The translations under genes and the position numbers were made by a program. The notes under the pieces are model-generated. The model had not been told where the DNA came from, ran no database searches, and saw nothing but the letters and a program-made list of their open reading frames with translations. A stretch of DNA of 64,000 nucleotides from Polaribacter filamentus (GTDB taxonomy: Bacteria; Bacteroidota; Bacteroidia; Flavobacteriales; Flavobacteriaceae). Shown here in pieces: positions 9,308 through 18,045 of this stretch; position 1 is the stretch's first letter; each line of letters opens with the position of its first letter. The stretch spans positions 505,001-569,000 of the forward strand of contig NZ_MQUA01000014.1 of NCBI RefSeq assembly GCF_002943715.1, written 5' to 3'.

Positions 9308-9522
9308 AGTAGTGCGTTTTAGAATTAGCGATTTATAATTTTATCTGCAAGCCTATCTGCTTTGCTCCTTATAAATTTTATATGTAAAAGCATTCATTAT
9401 CGTAAATTTAATGATGTCACACTTTAAAAAATTCATTGAATACTTACTAACATTTATGAAGGTATCAGAAAATCTCTTGGAATTAAAGTTCTACTCATTC
9501 CGAAATATTTTTAAGTACATTT

Positions 9523-9565
9523 CAAATTTAACAAATAATGAACAGTACTAAAATGACGCAGGTCA
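9523..9565 (-). promoter_or_regulatory. USP operon promoter: TGAC-N4-GTCA box plus -7 element
   Basis: The palindrome TGACGCAGGTCA (9554-9565) lies upstream, on the minus strand, of CAAATTTA (9523-9530), which reads TAAATTTG and is a perfect TAnnTTTG -7 box. The two centres are 33 bp apart. This places the box near -40, where class II Crp/Fnr activators bind. No -33 element is evident, as expected for an activator-dependent promoter. Confidence 0.65.
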
Positions 9566-10056
9566 GTACTCTTATGTGTAATTTAAAATTAGTGCCATTT
9601 TTAAATAAAAACTTTAATTCAATAGACATTTATTCTTACAGAAGATGAAATAGATTCTAGTTTTACCACAAAACAAAATATTTTTTCGGCCGTAGTTAAA
9701 GTCAAAATAAGGGTTTATTAGAAATTGTTAGCGCTATTTTACTGGAATTATGAATGTTATATATAAAGTGTAAAATAAAGATTGATGTGGTTGTGAATAA
9801 AAAATTACTTAAATAATAATTAATAAAAGAGACTCACGTACAGTTTTACTGAAAGGAGTTTAAACAGAATGAAAAGAAAGATGCGCTAAGATTGAAACTG
9901 ATAATTGCTAAATGATCTCTACGAGATTCCTTTGGGGATCAATAACTCTTATTATGGACTTAATAAGGCTTTGCCTGTTTGAATCGAATTTTATAAAACA
10001 AAAAGGTATTATAAATCGTTTCGTTTTTTTAGATATTCTAAAATAAAACGAACTTG
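9566..10056. other. Intergenic region, no gene recognised
   Basis: About 490 bp between the USP promoter and the hemolysin III-like gene. Stops are frequent in all frames. A GC-richer patch near 9830-9890 contains GAGACTCACGTACAG, which vaguely recalls a group II intron domain V, but no pairing partner was found. Confidence 0.4.
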
Positions 10057-10701
10057 CTATGTAGTTACTGACAACAAAATAGCTACATAATGACAAACAG
10101 CCGCCGAGAGGACGAAAAAGTGCCAAACAGCGTGATTATAAGGATATTTCTGCCATAAATAAAAGATAACACCTACGAGATAAAGAGCACATCCAATTAA
10201 AATCATAGTAAGGATATTACCGGGAATACTCTCAAAGAAAGTTCGTCCGCCAACAACCATAATACAGCCCATTGCGATGTAAATTAATGTTGAAAAAACT
10301 TTCCATTTTCCTATAAAAAAAATCTTAAAAATGATTCCCACTGCCGTTAGACCCCACAAAACCGATAGCAGCGTAATACCAAAAGAATTGTGCATGTACA
10401 TCAATAAAAAAGGAGTGTAGGTTCCTGCTATTAAGAAATAAATACTGATGTGATCAAGAATTTCAAGTATGCGTTTTGTTTGTGCATGTTGAAACCCATG
10501 ATAGAGTGTGGAAAAAGTAAAAAGTTGTAAAAAACAGAATCCATAAATAGCAGCGCCAATAATGCCAGCATTGTTATCACTTCTAATGGCAAATGCTATT
10601 AAAATAGGAATGCTTACAATACCAAAAATAATTCCAAAACCATGTACGATACTGTTTACCAGTTCTTTCTTTATTTGTGTACTTGAATTCTTAGTTTGCA
10701 T
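10057..10701 (-). CDS. Hemolysin III family (PAQR-type) membrane protein
   Basis: 214 residues with seven hydrophobic segments. Family landmarks are ELVNSIVHGFGIIFG near the N terminus (helix 1 with conserved His), STLYHGFQH, DHISIYFLIAGTYTPF and the C-terminal NHAVWHFFVLSAAVCHY. The conserved His/Asp/Ser residues suggest a zinc-dependent hydrolase fold as in PAQR receptors. The bacterial function is poorly defined; some relatives affect membrane homeostasis. It has its own transcription unit between the USP and HPF operons, and I saw no TGAC box in front of it. Confidence 0.88.
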   Translation of the reverse strand: MQTKNSSTQIKKELVNSIVHGFGIIFGIVSIPILIAFAIRSDNNAGIIGAAIYGFCFLQLFTFSTLYHGFQHAQTKRILEILDHISIYFLIAGTYTPFLLMYMHNSFGITLLSVLWGLTAVGIIFKIFFIGKWKVFSTLIYIAMGCIMVVGGRTFFESIPGNILTMILIGCALYLVGVIFYLWQKYPYNHAVWHFFVLSAAVCHYVAILLSVTT

Positions 10702-10915
10702 AAAAGTGAGATGTTACAGCTTATTAGTCTGATTTTTTTTTGTAAAATTACTCAAATCTCTACCAACTATAAGTTCTATAGGCCATATAATTTACAATTT
10801 CATTTCTTTTCATTCTCTTTTTAAAGTTTTCATGTTACAATAACCTCAAAGAAAGTTGTAGTTGCCATGTTATTAATGCCTGTTTTTTTTAGCATAGTAA
10901 AATAATGCACACAAA

Positions 10916-11290
10916 TTATTGTTCGAAATGTTTCTTAACAAAAGCTTCTTGCTGATTATCTGTCATTTTATCTGCGGATTTAACTTCAATTTTTATATCC
11001 TTAAAATGTAAGTCGGTATTCAAGTAATTGTGTAGTTCTGTTTTTGCATTTGTTGGACCAAATAAAAGTACATTATCAAATTTTAAAATAGCATCTGCAA
11101 TGTTTTTATAATAAGCTTCATGCATTTGTTGTCTTTTATGATGCATACCGTTTTCACTTCTACTCAAGGCCTCTTCTTTTGTGTCAAAAGTAAATTCGGA
11201 TAGTATCTGACTGTGCTTATTAGAATTTAAATCAATTAAATTTGCGGTGGAATGGTCCATCCAAATACCTAAGTTTTTTTGTGTTTTCAT
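10916..11290 (-). CDS. Small conserved protein, possibly eRF1-domain-3/baeRF-like
   Basis: 124 residues, beginning MKTQKNLGIWMDHSTANLIDL, a short beta-strand pattern, and with a central KFDNVLLFGPTNAKTELHNYL. The layout resembles the C-terminal domain of bacterial eRF1-like (baeRF) proteins, which often carry a GP..AK motif, but I cannot confirm this. It lies 33 bp behind the HPF-like gene on the same strand. If the resemblance holds, the operon would pair a ribosome hibernation factor with a second translation-associated protein. Start ATG is the only one available at the N terminus. Confidence 0.7.
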   Translation of the reverse strand: MKTQKNLGIWMDHSTANLIDLNSNKHSQILSEFTFDTKEEALSRSENGMHHKRQQMHEAYYKNIADAILKFDNVLLFGPTNAKTELHNYLNTDLHFKDIKIEVKSADKMTDNQQEAFVKKHFEQ

Positions 11291-11323
11291 TTATTGTTTA
11301 TTTTAATGGAGTGTTTTTTTATT

Positions 11324-11638
11324 TTAATGATCCTTTCTGCGTCCAATAATTGTTTCTATAGAAGCTGTGAGTTTGTCAATTGCGCCAGATACGGCAAGTT
11401 CAACAGTATCTTCTTGACATGAAACGGCTATCGGCTGTTTGCCCTCAAGTCTGGTTTCTAGCAAACATCGCTTACTGTTAAGTCCTTCTTTTTTTCCTTT
11501 TTCATCAGATAGGTGAACTTCAATTCTTGAAATATATGATTCGAAATTTTCTAGCCCATCTGCTATCAAAGAGTTAAAATAAAGCTGATCTTTTTCATTT
11601 CCAGTAATCGTTTTGTCGGTATTAAATTGAATTTTCAT
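11324..11638 (-). CDS. HPF/RaiA-family ribosome-associated protein
   Basis: 104 residues: MKIQFNTDKTITG, an FESYISRIEVHLSDEKG strand-turn, RCLLETRLEGKQPIAVS, and a C-terminal helix AVSGAIDKLTASIETIIGRR. This is the beta-alpha fold and spacing of hibernation promoting factor/RaiA (sigma-54 modulation) proteins, short form. Such proteins bind the 30S decoding region and inactivate ribosomes in starvation or anaerobiosis. It sits in a minus-strand cluster with three other small proteins, downstream of a TGAC-N4-GTCA box at 12183. Placement among universal stress genes supports a dormancy role. Confidence 0.82.
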   Translation of the reverse strand: MKIQFNTDKTITGNEKDQLYFNSLIADGLENFESYISRIEVHLSDEKGKKEGLNSKRCLLETRLEGKQPIAVSCQEDTVELAVSGAIDKLTASIETIIGRRKDH

Positions 11639-11707
11639 TTTTTATTGGTTTAATTATTTTTTAAAAAAGTATATTCTTTAAAATATTTTTTTGGTTAATT
11701 ATGTATG

Positions 11708-11913
11708 TTATTCACGTTCATGCGTTTTCGCATATTTATTTACAATCTCTTCTAAAGACTGATAATAATCCGTCAAGTTTTTGATATTGATGTCATCCTC
11801 TTCAGAATTGTTTACGGGTATTTCAAGAATATGTTTAGATAATTCGGGAATTCGTTTTGAATTTTAGCTGTGAGACTTATTATTTGCTGTTCTAGTTCTA
11901 TTTTAGTTTTCAT
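11708..11913 (-). pseudogene. Small conserved flavobacterial protein, frameshifted
   Basis: The ATG at 11911-11913 opens MKTKIELEQQIISLTAKIQ, and the end of the gene reads ELSKHILEIPVNNSEEDD, then NLTDYYQSLEEIVNKYAKTHERE in another frame. Inserting one base at about 11849-11850 (T2 to T3 on the coding strand) joins them as QNEFPELSKHI and gives 68 residues. It is acidic, helical and of unknown function, and lies directly upstream of the HPF-like gene. Whether the indel is real or a sequencing error cannot be told here. Confidence 0.6.
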
Positions 11914-12033
11914 ACGCTTTCTATTAAAATTGTGTTTATTAAAATATAAATTGTTTTGTTTCTTTGAATCTTATCACCAATTACAATCAACTTTTTTTGA
12001 GTTATAATAATTCAGTAGCTGTTTATGCAATTA

Positions 12034-12126
12034 CTAACCATTCTTAAAACTATCAATCATAAGCTCAATATCTACTTTTAGAGTTTCTTTACTACTATTT
12101 TGACTATTGAATTGCTTAATTTTCAT
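12034..12126 (-). CDS. Hypothetical 30-residue small protein
   Basis: ATG at 12124-12126, TAG at 12034-12036, reading MKIKQFNSQNSSKETLKVDI and ending in SFKNG. It is the first ORF after the TGAC box at 12183, with a predicted leader of only about 20 nt. The start resembles that of its downstream neighbours (MKxK...). It could be a genuine small protein or a leader peptide. Support is positional only. Confidence 0.35.
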   Translation of the reverse strand: MKIKQFNSQNSSKETLKVDIELMIDSFKNG

Positions 12127-12152
12127 TAGTATTAGTTATTCTCAATAAAATT

Positions 12153-12194
12153 CAAGATACATCTATTTGGCACCTCCTAAAATGACTTAGGTCA
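12153..12194 (-). promoter_or_regulatory. TGAC-N4-GTCA box with near-consensus -7 element, HPF operon side
   Basis: TGACTTAGGTCA (12183-12194) lies between the small-protein/HPF operon (minus) and the PAS kinase gene (plus). On the minus strand TATCTTG (12153-12159) is one base short of TAnnTTTG and is centred 32.5 bp from the box, close to the 33 bp seen at the other sites. No good -7 box lies at the matching place on the plus strand, so activation toward the HPF side is favoured. Effects on the kinase gene are possible. Confidence 0.5.
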
Positions 12195-12282
12195 GGGTTT
12201 ATCAATTAATTAAAAATCAAATCAGTTTATTAATGGCTTATGCTATTTTAAATGTCGTAAATTGTAAAATAAAATATTAATC

Positions 12283-13919
12283 GTGAGTGACCTCCAAGAT
12301 ATAGACCTTTTTAAAAGCATCTTTCAATCCTCTTTGGAAGGTATTATAGTAGTGGATTTAGATGGAATTATTATTAAATCCAATTCAGCCAGTGAAAAAC
12401 TTTTTGGTTATAAGGCAGGAAAACTTTTAAATCAAAAAGTTGAATGTCTTATTCCTAATAAATTTAAAAAAAATTACGAATCGCATAGAGAAAAATACAA
12501 GGTAAAACCAATTGAACTGCATCTTGGGCAAGACTTAGAGTTGTGGGGATTAAAAAAAGGTGGCTCTAAATTCCCGTTAGAAATAAATTTAAATCCAACT
12601 AAAATAGAAGGTAAACTATTTGTAATCGCTTTTGTAACGGATACTACTTCGCAAAAAAAAACAGCAAAAAACTAAAAGTCAGCCAAGAACAACTAAAAAC
12701 GTATTCTGAAGAATTAGAGGAGAAAGTAATTACTAGAACCGATGAATTAACTACAACGGTTCAAAAATTGGTAGCTTCTAATTTAAGTCTCGAAGATCAG
12801 ATAGACGAAACTAAGGAAGCTGAAAAAAGTGCAATTGCTAGTAAATCTTTATCTTCGGCAATTGCCAAGAACTTCCCTAATGGTTTTATTATTGTTTTTA
12901 ATTCAAATTTCGAAATGCTTCTTTTAGAGGGCGAAGCAATTGTAAAGTTAAATTTAGATACTATGGTTTTTGAAGGTGCTAATGTTGATGATATTCCCGT
13001 TTTTTCTAAAAAACAGAAATCTAAACTAAAGCAAGATGTTTTAAAAACGATTGCAGGAGAGCACCTTCGGTTCCAAATAAAGTTTAGAAACCTATATTTT
13101 TCTGTAAATACGATTCCATTGCTAGGTGATAATACTGTTATTTCTAGTGGCTTATTTGTGTATACAGATATCACGGCACAAAAAAAGATAGAGAGAGAAG
13201 ATAAAAATGCATTGAAAAAAGAGCAAGAATTGAACGAATTAAAATCACGTTTCGTTTCCATGGCATCCCATGAATTTAGAACGCCTTTAAGCGCCATACA
13301 AACTTCTGCGATCCTTATTGGTCGACAAAATGAAGCTGGTAAAGAGCAAAAACGGGAGAAGTATGTTGCTCAAATAAAGAAGAATGTAAAACAATTAGTG
13401 GTTATTTTAAATGATTTTTTATCATTAAGTAAGTTGGGAGAAGGAAAGGTTATTGCAAATAAAGAACTGTTTGATTTTGTTGCCCTTTCTAAAACCCTTA
13501 TTGAAGAAGTTTCTGTGACAAAGAAAACAGGAAAAAACATTATTTTTTCATCACCAAAAAAACCAATTTCCCTAAATCTTGATTCAAAATTAGTACGACA
13601 TATCTTTCTGAATTTGTTATCCAATGCAATTAAGTACTCTCCAAAAAATACAGATATCAATATTAAAATTGAAGAAAGTACATTTTTTGTCTCACTCCAG
13701 GTTCAAGATAAAGGTATTGGTATACCAAAAGAAGAACAAGACAAACTGTTCGACCGTTTTTTTAGAGCAAAAAATGCTCAGAATATTCAAGGAACAGGCT
13801 TGGGACTTAATATCGTAAAACAATACGTAGAACTTATGGATGGCACTATTACTTTTACAAGTGATACTAATAAAGGAACTACTTTTTTAGTGAAGTTGCC
13901 AAAACCTATTAAAAAATAA
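12283..13919 (+). CDS. FixL-like PAS sensor histidine kinase, split by a 1-nt indel
   Basis: Read as one gene this is about 545 residues from a GTG start. It contains PAS 1 (residues ~5-125, with LFGYKAGKLLNQKVECLIP and LKKGGSKFPLEINLNPTKIEG as in FixL-type PAS), a coiled coil, a second PAS-like region, HisKA (ASHEFRTPLSAI) and HATPase (NLLSNAIKYSP, DKGIGIP, GTGLGLNIVK). The frame closes at 12675 and continues in another frame; an A9 run at 12653-12661 needs one more A to join TSQKKNSKKLKVSQEQ. FixL's haem-ligand histidine position appears to be Tyr here, with a His three residues later, so haem binding is uncertain. No transmembrane segment is seen, so the kinase is cytosolic. The response regulator starts 4 bp after its stop. 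Confidence 0.82.
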
Positions 13920-13923
13920 ATCG

Positions 13924-14994
13924 ATGATAAAAATACTTATTATAGAAGACAACCAGGACGTTAGAGAAAATACGGCAGAAATTTTAGAATTGGCAAACTA
14001 TGAAGTTTGCACAGCGGAAGATGGAGAGAAAGGTGTTGCATTGGCAAAGTTAATACAACCTGATGTTATTATCTGTGATATTATGATGCCAGAACTGAGT
14101 GGATATGATGTATTACTTCATCTAAATAAAGACAAAAAAACTGCCAGTATTCCTTTTATTTTTCTGACTGCTAAAACAGAGAGAACAGATGTGAGAAAGG
14201 GAATGAATTTAGGAGCCGATGATTACCTTACGAAACCTTTTGAAGAAAGCGAATTGTTGGATGCAGTTGCATCAAGAATTAAGAAATATAGCTTTCTCAA
14301 AAAAGAATTTTCTAGGGATATTGAAGGAGTCAATCAATTTTTTAATGAAGTTTCAGAGAACGCCGGTATAGAAAGTCTTTCCGAGGATAGAAACGTTGTG
14401 CATTTTAACAAAAAGGACATCCTTTTTATGGAAGGAGATGCGGCACATACGCTTTACTTTATACAAAAAGGTTCAATAAAAACCCATAAAACGACGGAAT
14501 CGGGTAAAAGTTTGGTAACAGGTTTATTTGGCCCTGGACAGTTTGTAGGTCAACTATCTTTACTTGCAAATAGCGGAACCTATGGAGATACTGCAACAGT
14601 TTTAGAACAAGCTGCCGTCTTTGATATACCTAAATCTGATTTCACAAAGTTACTATTTAAGGACAAGTTGATTTCAAATAAATTCATTAAGATGATTTCT
14701 AATGACCTAATTGATCTTCAAGAACAATTAGTGGATATGGCTTTTTCGTCAGTTAGACAGCGGTTAGCAAAAGTACTAATGGACTTATCTAAAAATGATA
14801 CACTTAATAATTCTAAAAATAAAGGAATCAATATTTCAAGAGAAGATTTAGCAAGTCTTATTGGTACAGCGACTGAGACGACTATTAGAATGCTAACCAA
14901 TTTTAAAGAGGAAAAGCTATTAAGCATTGGTGTTCAAAGAGAAATCATTATCCAAGATAAAAAAAGCCTTGAATATATAGCTCTTTTTGGATAA
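13924..14994 (+). CDS. Response regulator: receiver fused to Crp/Fnr-type DNA-binding module
   Basis: 356 residues. The receiver (1-120) has acidic residues IIEDNQD, the phosphoacceptor in ICDIMMPE, and KPFEE. A cyclic-nucleotide-type beta-roll (about 150-250, LFMEGDAAHTLYFIQKGSIK, FGPGQFVGQLSLL) follows. A winged helix of the Crp family ends the protein (SREDLASLIGTATETTIRML). The recognition helix keeps E and R in the ETxxR positions that read TGA/TCA half-sites in Fnr/Crp. No Fnr cysteine cluster is present and the roll lacks the usual cAMP Arg-Ser pair, so phosphorylation is the probable input. Partner of the PAS kinase upstream, and the best candidate to bind the five TGAC-N4-GTCA boxes around it. 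Confidence 0.9.
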   Translation: MIKILIIEDNQDVRENTAEILELANYEVCTAEDGEKGVALAKLIQPDVIICDIMMPELSGYDVLLHLNKDKKTASIPFIFLTAKTERTDVRKGMNLGADDYLTKPFEESELLDAVASRIKKYSFLKKEFSRDIEGVNQFFNEVSENAGIESLSEDRNVVHFNKKDILFMEGDAAHTLYFIQKGSIKTHKTTESGKSLVTGLFGPGQFVGQLSLLANSGTYGDTATVLEQAAVFDIPKSDFTKLLFKDKLISNKFIKMISNDLIDLQEQLVDMAFSSVRQRLAKVLMDLSKNDTLNNSKNKGINISREDLASLIGTATETTIRMLTNFKEEKLLSIGVQREIIIQDKKSLEYIALFG

Positions 14995-15006
14995 AAATAA
15001 AGCGAT

Positions 15007-15049
15007 TGACTTGGGTCATTGAAGTAATGGAATGTTACGATTAGTTTAG
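15007..15049 (+). promoter_or_regulatory. TGAC-N4-GTCA box plus -7 element of the gene at 15080
   Basis: TGACTTGGGTCA (15007-15018) is followed by TAGTTTAG (15042-15049), seven of eight matches to TAnnTTTG. The centres are 33 bp apart, the same geometry as at the USP and hflK promoters. It begins 13 bp after the response-regulator stop, so the gene at 15080 seems to be separately controlled. Confidence 0.62.
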
Positions 15050-15079
15050 AGGCTCGTTGAAACTAAATTAATATACTAA

Positions 15080-15580
15080 ATGTTTTCTAAAGAACATAAA
15101 ATAACACAAAAACTATTTATTATAAGCACATATAAAAGGGTATCTCAAATAGAGGTAGTGTTAAAAAATATTGCTCAAAACGATAATACACCAGTTCAGT
15201 TATCCATCTTAGGTCCACTTGCTTCGGATAAAATAAGTGCTAAAAAAGAACTGGAGAAGATAATAGCCGATAAAAAACAACAATTAAGTAATTTGCTAGG
15301 TAAGGAATACCAGTTTGGCTATTTCAATAATCCTGAAATTGGTTCCTTATTTATTGCAGGTCATTTAACACCTACATTTCTTACTAAAGTTGATGACAGA
15401 GAGCTCGCTTCTTTACCAGCAGGTCTTTCTGGTATATTTCGAGGATTGGGAATTAATAAAGAAGACATCCATAGGTATGTAACTGAATTGAAAAATGACA
15501 GTTATTGTTTAATTATTCGAGGAGAAAGTAGTGCGTTAAAGATTATAAAACCCTTACTAGAATTTGTTAAATTAAGTTGA
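15080..15580 (+). CDS. Hypothetical stress-associated protein
   Basis: 166 residues, no signal peptide. An N-terminal Rossmann-like strand (LFIISTYKRVSQIEVVLKNI) leads to a lysine-rich helix, a glycine-rich middle (LPAGLSGIFRGLGINKEDI) and a final strand NDSYCLIIRGESSALKII. The order, with a GLGI..ED..RY..ELK stretch, is reminiscent of general-stress proteins of the DUF1269/GsiB-neighbour type, whose members protect membranes or sense potential, but I cannot place it firmly. It has its own activator-type promoter and is followed by a terminator-like hairpin at 15751. Confidence 0.6.
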   Translation: MFSKEHKITQKLFIISTYKRVSQIEVVLKNIAQNDNTPVQLSILGPLASDKISAKKELEKIIADKKQQLSNLLGKEYQFGYFNNPEIGSLFIAGHLTPTFLTKVDDRELASLPAGLSGIFRGLGINKEDIHRYVTELKNDSYCLIIRGESSALKIIKPLLEFVKLS

Positions 15581-15750
15581 ATTGGTATAAATTAACTTCC
15601 TTTCATTAATTAAATTGAGGTTATAAATAGTTCCTCTTCGAAATTGAATAGCGCAAACTTCACTACTAGTTTGAGATAAAAAAGATAAGTTTATATTTTT
15701 AATTCAAGTATTTATTTAAGTTATAAATCAAACTTTAATTTTTTGTATCC

Positions 15751-15788
15751 AAAAGAAACTGGAAGTTGTGCAACGTCCAGTTTCTTTT
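15751..15788. terminator. Bidirectional rho-independent terminator
   Basis: 13-bp perfect stem (15751-15763 with 15776-15788, core GAAACTGGA/TCCAGTTTC), 12-nt loop, with T-rich DNA on the right and A-rich DNA on the left. It separates the plus-strand gene ending at 15580 from the minus-strand hflC gene ending at 15896. Confidence 0.75.
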
Positions 15789-15895
15789 TCTGAAAATAAA
15801 TTTCTAAATTTTTTGTAATAATCTGTTAAAAATTTAATACCAATTGAAATCAGTTTAAAAATTAAATAAGGATTCCTGATATTTTTTATAAAACC

Positions 15896-16831
15896 TTAAT
15901 CCATTGTTTTTAGGTATTTATACAATTCGCTATCCGTCGAAATAAAAATGGATGTTTTTTCATCAAAAGTTTTTTCAAATGTTTCCATAGATTTCAGAAA
16001 ACCATAAAAACTTCTCGATTGATTGGATGTATTATAGGCGTCTGCATAAATTGAGGCTGCGGTAGCATCTGCTTTACCTTTAATCATTTCAGCATCTCTA
16101 AACGCAAGAGATTGTATTTTTTTAAGCTCCCGTTCCTTCTCACCATTAATCCGTGAAGCTTCACCCTGACCTTCTGATCGAAATTTATCAGCAATACGAA
16201 ATCGTTCACTTTTCATTCGCTCATACACTTGATTCTGCACTTCCTGTACATAATTTATACGTTTAAAGCGAAAATCCAATATTCTAATTCCCAGCTCTTT
16301 CGTCTGTATATTGGCTGATTCCAATATCATATTCTGGATACTATCCCTACCTACATTAATCTTTTCCAGAGAATCGCCAATAATATCAGTATCTGATGAT
16401 TCAGGAATTCTATTACTAGTACGTACCGCTTCTTCAATGTCATTATTTGCTATAAAATCTCTTGTATCTCCATCTAGAATATCATCGATACGTGACTGCG
16501 CACCCCGTTCGTTCGTGAGTCGTTTAAAAAACTGAAGCGGATCTGTAATTTGCCATCTTGCATAAGTGTCCACAAAAATGAACTTTTTATCTTTAGTTGG
16601 CACCTGATTTGGATCACCATTCCATTCCATAACACGCTTTTCGAAATAATTAGCATCTTGTATTAAAGGTACCTTGTAATGCAACCCAGGAGTAGTAATT
16701 GCTTCACCAACTGGCTTTCCGAATTGAGTGATAATTACCTGATCTTTTTCTTGCACAATAAAAACACTACTATTTAAGCCTATCAAAGTAATAATGACTA
16801 TTGCTGTAATTAAAATTGATTTAGTTTTCAT
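15896..16831 (-). CDS. hflC: HflC-like SPFH/band-7 membrane protein
   Basis: 311 residues: one N-terminal membrane helix (SILITAIVIITLIGLNSSVF), then the SPFH domain (VQEKDQVIITQFGKPVGEAI, PGLHYKVPLIQDANYFEKR), the HflC signature region IRILDFRFKRINYVQEVQNQVYERM and a coiled coil RSEGQGEASRINGEKERELK. With HflK it forms the large periplasm-facing cage that modulates the FtsH protease in proteobacteria. Its ATG overlaps the hflK stop by one base (TAATG), indicating coupled translation. Downstream on this strand is the terminator at 15751-15788. Confidence 0.9.
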   Translation of the reverse strand: MKTKSILITAIVIITLIGLNSSVFIVQEKDQVIITQFGKPVGEAITTPGLHYKVPLIQDANYFEKRVMEWNGDPNQVPTKDKKFIFVDTYARWQITDPLQFFKRLTNERGAQSRIDDILDGDTRDFIANNDIEEAVRTSNRIPESSDTDIIGDSLEKINVGRDSIQNMILESANIQTKELGIRILDFRFKRINYVQEVQNQVYERMKSERFRIADKFRSEGQGEASRINGEKERELKKIQSLAFRDAEMIKGKADATAASIYADAYNTSNQSRSFYGFLKSMETFEKTFDEKTSIFISTDSELYKYLKTMD

Positions 16832-17811
16832 TATTTTATATTTTTTTTGTTCATCTCCATTTGTAATAATGGTAATACATTGTTGCCTTTATCATCTGTG
16901 ATGACCACATTACCTATTTTAGGTATCACGTTTGACATTGTTTCCAGATAAACCCTTCTTTTTGTTACCTCGGGCGCCTTCACAAATTCATTATACAGCG
17001 CCGTAAATCTAGCAGCTTCTCCGTCTGCATTATTTACACGCTCGGCCGCATATCCCTCGGCTTGTTGAATAGTTTCTTCTGCTTGACCTCTTGCTTTAGG
17101 TATTACTTTATTGTATTCTGATTTTGCTTGATTAATAAGCGTTTCTTTTTCTTGTTGCGCTTCATTTACAGCATTAAAAGCTGCTTTTACGGGCTCTGGT
17201 GGATTTACATCTTGTAGTACTACTTGTTCTATTTTGATACCCAAAGAATACTCTCTGCATATTTGCTGAATAAGTTCTTGAGACTTACTTCCTATTTCTG
17301 TACGGCCAACCGTTAGCACTTCATTTACGGTTCGGTCACCCACAATTTGTCGCATAGCAGCTTCAGAGAGCGTGCGCAGTGTGCTTTGAGGGTTTCTAAC
17401 TTCAAACAAGTTATTATAAGCGTTATCTACCCTGTATTGCACAACCCACTGCACCTCTGCGAGATTAAGATCTCCGGTAAGCATTAATGATTCATCTTTT
17501 GTGTTTGATGATTGACTATTGTATTGAGTATTTACTCCGGCTTGGGCCGTACGGAAGCCAAACTCTAGTTTTTGTTGTCTTTCAACGGGAACTCTATAAA
17601 CATCCTCTGCAAAAGGTATTTTGAAATTCAATCCTGGTTCTACTTGCCTAACATACTTTCCAAATCGAGTAATAACTCCAACTTCTTCCGTACTTATCTG
17701 GAAAATTGATGACCACAAGAGGATCACTAAAAAGAATAATGTGACAATGAGCTGCCAGTATTTTAATATTTTTGATAGCTCTGGAGGTAAATTTAGTTTT
17801 GCTTTATCCAT
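16831..17811 (-). CDS. hflK: HflK-like SPFH/band-7 membrane protein
   Basis: 326 residues: a short cytoplasmic N terminus, one membrane helix (about 20-40, LIVTLFFLVILLWSSIFQI), then an SPFH domain starting STEEVGVITRFGKYVRQVEPG and containing QWVVQYRVDNAYNNLFEVRNP and EAAMRQIVGDRTVNEVL. A helical EAQQEKETLINQAKSEYNK region and the conserved LYNEFVKAPEVTKRRVYLE complete the HflK pattern. First gene of a two-gene operon. A TGAT-N4-GTCA box and -7 element lie about 190-235 bp upstream. A membrane quality-control role under stress is inferred from the family. Confidence 0.9.
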   Translation of the reverse strand: MDKAKLNLPPELSKILKYWQLIVTLFFLVILLWSSIFQISTEEVGVITRFGKYVRQVEPGLNFKIPFAEDVYRVPVERQQKLEFGFRTAQAGVNTQYNSQSSNTKDESLMLTGDLNLAEVQWVVQYRVDNAYNNLFEVRNPQSTLRTLSEAAMRQIVGDRTVNEVLTVGRTEIGSKSQELIQQICREYSLGIKIEQVVLQDVNPPEPVKAAFNAVNEAQQEKETLINQAKSEYNKVIPKARGQAEETIQQAEGYAAERVNNADGEAARFTALYNEFVKAPEVTKRRVYLETMSNVIPKIGNVVITDDKGNNVLPLLQMEMNKKNIK

Positions 17812-18002
17812 TTTTTTTAATTTTTAAAATTTGTCGGTAATGCCAGTAAGTTCTTTTTACAACTCTATAAATAGGTTAGTATATTCTGATGTGAAACTAC
17901 TTCGTTTCTTTTTCAAGAATTGCTTTTTATGCTGATATTCTTTCTTTATTATTAGATTAGATTATAGGAGAAATGTTTCTCTTTTTCTAGTTTTTGAATC
18001 TT

Positions 18003-18045
18003 CAAAGATTAAATTTTGTTCACACAATTGAAATGATCTAGGTCA
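18003..18045 (-). promoter_or_regulatory. hflKC promoter: TGAT-N4-GTCA box plus -7 element
   Basis: TGATCTAGGTCA (18034-18045), within the wider palindrome AATGATCTAGGTCATT, faces CAAAGATT (18003-18010), which reads AATCTTTG on the minus strand and matches TAnnTTTG at seven of eight positions. The centres are again 33 bp apart. It lies upstream of hflK with a predicted leader of about 190 nt. Confidence 0.6.

Noticed and set aside
6261..9553. The 14-mer GAACAGTACTAAAA occurs at 6261 and 9540, on both sides of the USP cluster, like flanking direct repeats of a cassette.
   Set aside because: At this AT content many repeated 14-mers are expected by chance in 64 kb, and neither copy has other features of an insertion boundary.
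9831..9900. Sequence resembling part of a group II intron domain V (GAGACTCACGTACAG).
   Set aside because: No complementary arm, no intron-encoded protein and no 5' GTGYG boundary were found.
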